Origin: Branchiostoma floridae
Lineage: Eukaryota > Chordata > Leptocardii > Amphioxiformes > Branchiostomatidae
Assembly (NCBI RefSeq): GCF_000003815.2
Contig: NC_049985.1
Location: 4,928,234 to 4,992,233, forward strand
Length of the DNA stretch: 64,000 bases
Reading direction: 5' to 3'
Shown here: positions 57,474-64,000 of the stretch, piece by piece
Numbering within the stretch: position 1 is the stretch's first letter
How the letters are laid out: every line of letters starts with the position of its first letter
Translations under genes and position numbers: made by a program
The notes under the pieces: model-generated
The model's input: only the letters and a program-made list of their open reading frames with translations
What the model was told of the DNA's origin: nothing
The model's database searches: none

Positions 57474-57621
57474 ACTCTCCAATCAGAGGTTGGTGGGGAA
57501 AATCGTGTCCTTTTCCGTTTATCCTTTTTATTCTCGATCGGCCTTCCCACCAATTGATCGGAAAAGAAACGGATGAAATGAAAAGGGCATGATTTTTCCC
57601 ACCAACCCCTGCTTGGAAAGT
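57474..57621. mobile_element. ACTCTCCAAGCA-family MITE, copy 3
   Basis: The left end ACTCTCCAATCAGAGGTTGG and the right end in reverse ACTTTCCAAGCAGGGGTTGG form the inverted ends. The flanks ggtctatgaca (57,463-57,473) and ggtgtatgact (57,622-57,632) agree at 9 of 11, again an 11-bp target duplication. Confidence 0.85.
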
Positions 57622-57632
57622 GGTGTATGACT

Positions 57633-58370
57633 TGATACTCTACGTAGGAGACTGACAATAGTACGATCACAGAAGTGAATAATGATAGAGATCTTGTCTA
57701 TTTCAGGCGTCTATATAACGTTAGGCATATTTTCTACAACTTTCCCAGAGCCATATTGACTCCAGATTTAGTCGATGGTCGATGGGGTCATGTAATGTAA
57801 GAGAGTGACTGTGACGGACGTCAAGTCACACCAAAGGTCATGTGTTATTGATGACGTTAAACCGGAAAACGTGAAAAAATCAAGATGTGCTAGGTCTCAA
57901 CTAACGTCACGCTCGGAGTTTGGTGCCATAAAAGAGATGATTTTGTCTGACCAAACCTCAAGGGTTCCTGTGGATGCATTCCTAAGAGAGATGGTGTTCA
58001 TAGATTGCAGGAAAATGTTATTGGTCACTGAATATTGGTCACTTAATCATATGGAAGTAGCTTTCAACGTCCAGTCACAGTCCTTATAATCTCAAAGCAG
58101 ACGTGTCAGCTAGATGAGAAGAAAAAAAAGAAGAATTGGCCAAATAGGGACAAATAAGTTGCCATGGGATTTCAGTCAGTCTTTTGCAGTCTATCCAACC
58201 GGCCGGACAGTTCACTCCTAGGCCAATTAACTTCTACTAGGGTTTTATTTCTAACTTGGCCAAAGTCCCCTATTACTATTCGTCTGTTGGTGAATACGGC
58301 ACTCAGACGTCTGCTGAAAGTTATATGCTGCGCTTCCAATATAAACCGCACCGTGACGTGACTGACTGGC
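57633..58370. other. intergenic, upstream of CCDC169
   Basis: No gene recognised. The plus-strand frame at 57,805-58,089 has no domain and no splice context. Confidence 0.45.
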
Positions 58371-58480
58371 CCGCTCCATCGCGAGTTTTCTATTTACACC
58401 TGTCGTTAAGCCCCGCCCTTGCCTAACAACGGGACAAGCGGAGCAGCTAAGGTGTCACCAAGGTAGATCAGGCTTCCAAA
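58371..58480 (+). promoter_or_regulatory. probable CCDC169 promoter / 5' UTR
   Basis: Local GC content rises and a GC box (CCCCGCCC, 58,411-58,418) lies about 70 bp before the ATG, with no TATA box. On the minus strand 58,418-58,430 reads GTTGTTAGGCAAG, one base short of the general X-box form RYYNYY-N-RRNRAC. This could suit a ciliary or testis gene, but it is a weak match. Confidence 0.4.
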
Positions 58481-58599
58481 ATGGCCGACGAGGACAGAGG
58501 CAGCGACCGGGACTCGGACGACCAAAGGTCCGACGAGGACTTCGCCGACTACGATCTAGACCGGATCCGTGCGGAAATTCAGCAGGAAAAGCAAATGAA
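58481..58599 (+). CDS. CCDC169 exon 1
   Basis: Thirty-nine codons plus two bases. An Asp/Glu/Arg/Ser-rich acidic head is followed by the first helix (RIRAEIQQEKQM). The donor is gaa|gtaggg. The frame runs into an in-frame TAG two bases past the donor, so splicing is needed. Confidence 0.85.
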
Positions 58600-61500
58600 G
58601 TAGGGACGCATATCAACGTCAACGTGTCGTTTTGTGTTTGCGATGTCGTCTAGGAGACGACTGCAGACCTTTTCCATTGCGTAGTTGTAGACCTTTGCAG
58701 ATAAACTTTGATAAATTGCTAGAACAATAACAGTGTTACGCGTACGGTCTTTTGTAATTTCTTTCTTTTAGCAGTCGACTGTAAAATGAACAGCAGACTG
58801 TGGCATTTGATGCTATTGTAAATATTCCCTATTAAATGTTTGTCGGTGACATTGAGAAGGCGGTTCATGACTGTTGCAGTGAATTTTAGTAGATATTTTT
58901 GAGCAGTTAATTCCTTAAAAATGCAACGTCACACTTCAAAATACTTGGCCCAAAGTTGACATTTTTCACGCTGGTCAGACTGCTCCAAGAAATACATTAC
59001 ACCATCCTTGTATATTTTCTTATTCAAAGCAAAAGCATGTTTATTTTGGTACACTTTTTCTGAACTGCTGCAGAAAATCGTAACAATCATTTATTTCCCC
59101 CTTCAAAGGGAAATGTTGGACCAGTCCACCACTGAGCTGAAACTGACAGTTTCTGAACTGGAGAAGAGATTTGACGGAGTTGAAGATGAAGGTGAGGTGA
59201 AAACTTTGCCTATGGAGTATGGTACATACGTATGATTTCTCTTTTGCAATAATGTAACTTTCAGCAACTCTTGATTTGAAAAAAAATACGTATTTGACTT
59301 GTCGTCAAAGAATTCTGTAAAAGCATGCAGGTGAAGGTGGTTAACTACAAAATGACATTCATCTATTCAATAATGTCAATCTCCAAGCAGATGTTGGGAG
59401 ATCACGTGTAAAACAATGAGACTTTACATCTACTTGGAGATTACAGCATATCTTGAAACTTTTGCAGTGGTCTTTTTCATTTTTTTCCCAGTGATTTCTC
59501 CACCGCAAATTCATGATGTTGTGAATCTTCAATTTAATGTGGGTTTACGGAAAAGGCTGGGCTGTCTACCTGGGCTGTCTACCTGGGCTGTCTACCTGGG
59601 CTGGCTATCACGTCAGGCTACTTGGACCTACGAAAGCCCATTGCGACAAAAGCTGTTTAAGCAGTAGGGATTGTTTGTGCTCAATGAAGAAGCTATGTGT
59701 GAAGCTATTGTGTGTGTTACATAACCCAGAGGTTCTGGGTTCAAATCAGTTGATATGCCACCGATCTTGTGCCCTTGGGAAGGGCTATTAACACGACTTA
59801 TCGGGCTGATTGGATTAGTCTTTAGACTGGTGGCTAGTTGGTCAAAGGCATCCAGGAGCCGTTCTTTAGTGGCTGTCAGGGTCCAGGCTTCTGCGCCATA
59901 CATTAGGATCGACAATTGAATAGTGAGGAGCTTAAAATAAGCGTTGCTAAAGTGCAAGGGTCTGGAACTGTTGCCATTTGGTGGTAACTCAGGTGACCTC
60001 AATACGACAGCAATTACCCCAGGTGTGACCATAGCTGATAGGACTTAAGGTTTTGAACCATTTACACTGGGAAGGAAGGACCCCTAGTCTTTTCCGTAAG
60101 TGTGGTGGGTTCTTTGCCCTATCTGAGGGAGGGCCCTTACTGAAGCTAGGTACTCTTTTCTCTACCATAGTGAGGAAAGTCGTGTTAAGAGCCCTTCTCA
60201 AGCGCACAAGATCGGTGGCATATCAACTGATTCGAACCCAGAACCTCTGGGTTATGTAACATACACAGCTCCTTCAAACATAGCTGCTTCTCACACAGCC
60301 TTTTCACACACAGCTCCTTCACACACTGCCACTTCACACAGCTCATTCACATAATAACACACAGATCCTTCAGACACAGCTTCTTTGTTGAGCACAAAGA
60401 ACCCTTCTGCTAAAACAGCTTTTGTCCCAATGGGCTTTCGTAGGTCCAAGTAGCCTGACGTGATAGCCAGCCCAGGTAGCCAGCCCAGGTAGACAGCCCA
60501 GCCTTTTCCATAAACCCATTTAATGTTACTACACTGCAAATTGGGTTCCACATCAAATTCAAAACACAGCAAAACCTTCCTGCTCCCTACTGCTGGAAAG
60601 ATAGAACCACCTGTCAGTGAAATTAAGAACCACAGTGAAATTAAATGAATTTACAGTATCAGTATAACATATGACATCCATGGGCCTCATCTGGTGCTCA
60701 GATAGAAAAAGTTATGTCCATATGTCTGTCCAAGGACAAAAAGGATAAGTACATTGTAAGTAAGTAAGTATACCATAAGATTTTGATAAAATGGAGTTTC
60801 TGTGTTGTCCTTAATTAAGGTAATGAGTGGAAGACTCGTTACGAGACCCAGGAGGAGATGAACAGTCAGCTGGACAGACAGATCATCCTGCTGAGACAGA
60901 AACTGGAGGAGTCCAAACAGAACAGCAAGGACGGGAAGAACGCCGCCAGCGTGCGCACCTTCGACGAACTGTCTGATGTGAGTAAAGTTTACTACTTTAA
61001 ACAATACTGTATTGTATGTTTTTGCATCATAAAATTCATTATGTTTTTTCACCCCTTTATGAAGTCCAAAGATTTTAATTCCCTCCAGCTGTATAGGTCC
61101 GAGCATTTCATCATGCAGATTTTGACAATATATAAAGTGCAGTTACCAGATTTAAGTGAAACTATTTAGATCATTATATCTAATTTTTATCATAGCATAT
61201 CAGAATGCATTAGGGCTGTCTCCAGCTTTAATTTTTTTCTGTCATACTCATTGTTTAGCAGTCCATGTGTTGTTAATTTTTATTGTTATTAGTCACTTTA
61301 ATGTCACAAAGTTCAGATTTTTTAAAATCAGGATTGGGCAAAATTTTGGTTTGTCCTAACATGCAAAATTTTTGTCCTGGGGCCAAGAAACAGGTTCTGG
61401 ACACAGCCCTTGATTGTACTTACATGTATTTATTGTAATGAACATCACTGCATGGCTAATGTATGCTATTACTGAATTTCTCCAAATCTAGACCTATGTT

Positions 61501-63827
61501 TTTATGAAGTCATATATTATGCATTTACATGATTTTTCAAGCAGAGCCTAGTTATGATGCTTATTTAGTATTTTAGCAATAACATGAGTATTTTCCTTTC
61601 CAAGTCTGCACAAATTAGGCCAATGCTGAAGGTATTTTTGTTGCATTACGTCATTTTACACTGCTTTGTAACATGCACCTTTTGCTGAAACATCACCCAC
61701 CACTTTATCATGCTTGTGTTTTCCCATCCACTTAAAGTACAATTTCTAAAACATCTTTTAATCTTCTCACTGATGCCTATCCCCATAACCAATGAGGAGA
61801 TGGTAGCAAAATGTCAACATCGGTGTTCTAAAGCTTAAATTTCTTAGATTCCCCCCCCCCCCCATTATTTGCTTGAAGTCCTGACATCCCCTCCACTCAA
61901 ATGGGATAGCCCAGGTAAATCCCACCATCTCCCAAAGTTTAATAGGCTTTGTGAGTTATGATTTCACTTCACTGATATTGACTCCCTCTTATCACTTGCT
62001 AATACTGTCATATCAAAACATCATTTCTGTATCAAAAAGCAAAACTCAAGATCATGGAACGTATTTGTAACAACACTTGATTCATGCTACACACGGGTCT
62101 ACCGATAGTGCGAAAAGGAACGAAAAGGAACGAAAAGGAACGAAAAGGAACGAAAAGGAACGAAAAGGAACGAAGTATGAAGCAAACTAAAATAAAATCA
62201 ATGAGAATATAAGGAACCGGTACTGCGGGCGTTAGAAGCCTATGAAACGTGTTTTCTTTTACTCAGAATTCGGCAATATCAAATTTTTACGGGGCTGTTT
62301 TAGGCTGTTGTGTTTGTGTGGCTAAATTATTCTCTGAAGATCAGCGAAATACAAGGAAACATAACTGAGATAAGAAAGTAAGGACTAAAATTCAGTTACT
62401 GGTGGGTGATGGATAAATATCGATTAATATACATTTTCAGAATGAGGAAAGATTGTAGCGTTGTTGTTGTATTTGGGTGGCTTCTGTTCTCCCAGGATGG
62501 GAGCGCCGCATGCAAATGACCTGCGATTATTTACGTCTAATAGAAGTCCGGTCAGGAAGGATATGCTAATAAACTGCTGCCCCACGAGCATGACAACTCC
62601 CTTCAACAGGGCCCACAACATGGTTTTCTGGAGACTGGAGACATATCTTTTTGCTCGTTCACGACAAAAGAAAAGCTGTGAAAGGATAGACAAGTATACA
62701 TTGTACCAAGGAGTTTTCTTCACGTTGTACCATGAGTATTAATAATTTTGCGGGAAGAAATGGCCAACGTGAGGAATTTGTGCAAAGGATATTGGGAAAC
62801 TACGGAGAGATCTGGCGGGCGACTCACGTCTCCCGTGCAGGTTCGGCAGAAAAGGTCTTTGGAACCAGGCCTCAAATTGAAATCAACGCGGCGTCCCGAT
62901 TGCCAGGGGCCACTTATAATTTAGGCCGGGACCACTAGAAAACGACTTTGTGACATTTTTGGGACCGTAGAAAAATAACCTACACCAGAATGTCAACCCG
63001 TCAAACGTTTTTCTAGCGTGCTACTCAGCGGCTTTCAACCCCCCCCTCCCCCCATTTGATCTGAGACAGCCCGCGTGGGAACCCGGGACGCACTGATTCG
63101 TGACTCCGCCCATCGCCTTTGATTTGTCTTTAGCTATTTCCACGCGTGCACTTTCCCGCCGGTTCGCCGTTGAACCATTGGAGCTCTAGGAATTTCGTGG
63201 AACAAGCCACAAAATACAAAAATAAAGTCCGTTTCAAATGCATTTGCCGATCACAGTACCGTTACCTTATATTCCCATCGATTTTATTTCACTTTGCTTC
63301 ATACTTCGTTCCTTTTCGCACTTTCGGTACTTTCCTTTTCGTTCCTTTTCGTTCCTATCCAATCTTTTCGTTCCTTTTCGTTCCTTTTCGCACTTTCGGT
63401 ACTTTCCTTTTCGTTCCTTTTCGTTCCTTTTCGCACTTTCGGTACTTTCCTTTTCGTTCCTTTTCGTTCCTTTTCGTTCCTTTTCGCTCCTTTTCGTTCC
63501 TTTTCGCACTTTCGGTACACCGCTACACACATGTACATGATATTCATGCAGCTCATGTCCATATAGACTTTGGGAGAAAAGATCCCAAAATTTCAGACTG
63601 CACCATTTTTGAAAGCACATAAGTCAGGCCACGGGAAAAGTTAACAATCTTCCTCCCACCATTGGCTTGGTGATGCTTCCATACATGTTCTTAATTCATG
63701 TTCTTTGGTTTACTTCCTTGTACTCTAGGCCAGTCTTAAGAAACTGATGAAGCAGATGGAGAAGGAGAAGCAGAGTCTTGAGGGACAACTCCGGGACTAC
63801 GAGTGGAGACTAGATCAGGAGTCCAAG
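58481..63827 (+). CDS. coiled-coil domain-containing protein 169 (first 4 exons, 3' truncated by window)
   Basis: Joining 58481-58599, 59109-59191, 60820-60977 and 63729-63827 gives 459 nt (153 residues) in an unbroken frame with GT-AG introns. The N-terminus is acidic (MADEDRGSDRDSDDQRSDED). From about residue 25 it is a continuous helical, Gln/Glu/Lys/Leu-rich coiled coil. The segments EWKTRYETQ, SLKKLMKQMEKEK and LDQESK match vertebrate CCDC169 in order, which is about 214 residues in human, so roughly a quarter to a third of the protein lies beyond the window. Biochemical function is not known. The start ATG follows a GC-rich promoter-like stretch. Confidence 0.88.
59109..59191 (+). CDS. 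CCDC169 exon 2
   Basis: Residues 40-67. Coiled-coil sequence TTELKLTVSELEKRFDG aligns with the vertebrate heptads. The acceptor is cttcaaag, with a good upstream pyrimidine run. The donor is gaag|gtgagg. Confidence 0.85.
59376..59445. mobile_element. very short relative of the ACTCTCCAAGCA MITE
   Basis: 'aatctccaagcagatgt' and, reversed, 'taatctccaagtagatgt' form the ends of a 70-bp palindromic unit. The termini resemble the 11-bp-TSD family, but no target duplication is visible. Confidence 0.5.
59531..60520. mobile_element. foldback element carrying SINE and reverse-transcriptase fragments
   Basis: The arms 59,531-59,800 and 60,177-60,520 are inverted copies ('ggctatcacgtcaggctact' pairs with 'agtagcctgacgtgatagcc'). 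Arms include a 'tacctgggctgtc' minisatellite and a B-box block 'ggttctgggttcaaatcag'. The spacer on the minus strand (59,945-59,838) encodes a stretch with LMYGAEAWTLTATKERLLDAF, typical of the C-terminal part of non-LTR retrotransposon reverse transcriptases. It lies in CCDC169 intron 2. Confidence 0.8.
60820..60977 (+). CDS. CCDC169 exon 3 (signature segment)
   Basis: Residues 68-120, starting GNEWKTRYETQEEM, the most family-specific stretch, then LDRQIILLRQKLEE coiled coil and a Lys/Asn/Ser-rich linker. The acceptor ttaattaag is pyrimidine-poor. The donor is gat|gtgagt. Confidence 0.88.
60978..62086. other. CCDC169 intron 3, 5' part
   Basis: AT-rich, no gene. A C-run is present at about 61,852-61,863. 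Confidence 0.5.
62087..63530. mobile_element. 1.4-kb foldback element with tandem-repeat termini and 8-bp target duplication
   Basis: The direct repeat ctacacac flanks the element (62,087-62,094 and 63,523-63,530). The left arm has six 10-bp units of 'cgaaaaggaa'. The right arm has the same units in reverse, arranged in four blocks separated by 'cactttcggtac'. Inside these, 'gaacgaagtatgaagcaaa' and 'aatataagg' pair with the inverse at 63,260-63,310. About 1 kb of unique interior (62,240-63,240) has no recognisable transposase but includes an octamer ATGCAAAT at 62,510. The long Phe/Ser- or Lys/Glu-rich ORFs over the right arm are translations of the repeat. Confidence 0.85.
63729..63827 (+). 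CDS. CCDC169 exon 4
   Basis: Thirty-three codons, phase 0 on both sides: ASLKKLMKQMEKEKQSLEGQ followed by LRDYEWRLDQESK, matching the vertebrate coiled coil. The acceptor is tactctag and the donor is aag|gtcagg. Later exons lie beyond 64,000. Confidence 0.88.
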
Positions 63828-64000
63828 GTCAGGTCTAGTCTTCATCTCCTCTTCTTGCCCTCCTGTGAAAGAACAGCTCTTTTGTATACAAAGAACATAT
63901 CCACATGGCCCATGTCTCCATATGTCCTCAGCTACCTTGCTGAACTGGCCATACAAAGCAAGAAAGTAGCTTGCCCAACAAGACTCTGAGCTCTGAGGGC

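Noticed and set aside
59628-60032. 134-codon minus-strand frame as a host gene
   Set aside because: It contains a reverse-transcriptase fragment between inverted arms; a retroelement remnant, not a gene.
62424-62938. Frames of 93-99 codons inside the foldback interior as a transposase
   Set aside because: No catalytic motif or domain recognised, and frames on both strands are similar in length, as expected by chance.
63146-63622. 158-codon Phe/Ser-rich and 117-codon Lys/Glu-rich frames
   Set aside because: They are readings of the 10-bp repeat in the foldback arm in opposite directions.

Overview
This is metazoan nuclear DNA. Coding sequence is sparse and split into small GT-AG exons, and introns and intergenic DNA are filled with short inverted-repeat elements, SINE-like elements and many local tandem duplications. 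The coiled-coil gene at the right end matches the deuterostome protein CCDC169. Intron sizes, MITE density and the domain-shuffled TRIM-like gene fit a cephalochordate (amphioxus, Branchiostoma) best. That species call is inference from overall character, not a database match.

Layout. (1) Positions 1-27,640: no gene recognised. The stretch holds MITEs, several two- or three-copy local duplications, a CT microsatellite, and a few GC-richer low-repeat islands that look like candidate regulatory DNA. Two of these islands contain X-box (RFX) motifs, and one contains a DR1 nuclear-receptor motif. (2) 28,172-52,831, + strand: an 11-exon gene whose exons join in phase into a 752-residue protein. The order is RING, B-box 2, coiled coil, a long Ser/acidic linker with a candidate SUMO-interacting motif, a B-box-1-like Cys/His domain, a RanBP2-type zinc finger and an NZF-type zinc finger. 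(3) 52,832-58,370: 3' flank and intergenic DNA with MITEs. (4) 58,481 to the window end, + strand: the first four coding exons (153 residues) of a CCDC169 orthologue, which runs off the window. Its introns hold two large foldback elements.

How it might work. The first protein joins a TRIM-type E3 ubiquitin ligase front half to a C-terminal zinc-finger block resembling ubiquitin readers such as the NZFs of TAB2 and the LUBAC subunits. A ligase that also reads ubiquitin, and possibly SUMO, is a reasonable hypothesis. I know of no vertebrate TRIM with this combination. The main genomic oddity is that this gene repeatedly carries partial copies ('echoes') of its own exon edges, with splice sites, in the adjacent introns: the leader, exons 2, 4, 5 and 9, and the stop-codon region. 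The most striking is a 77-bp array of seven partial copies of the exon 2 start, six with a decoy acceptor, upstream of the real one. CCDC169 is a small coiled-coil protein of unknown biochemical role.
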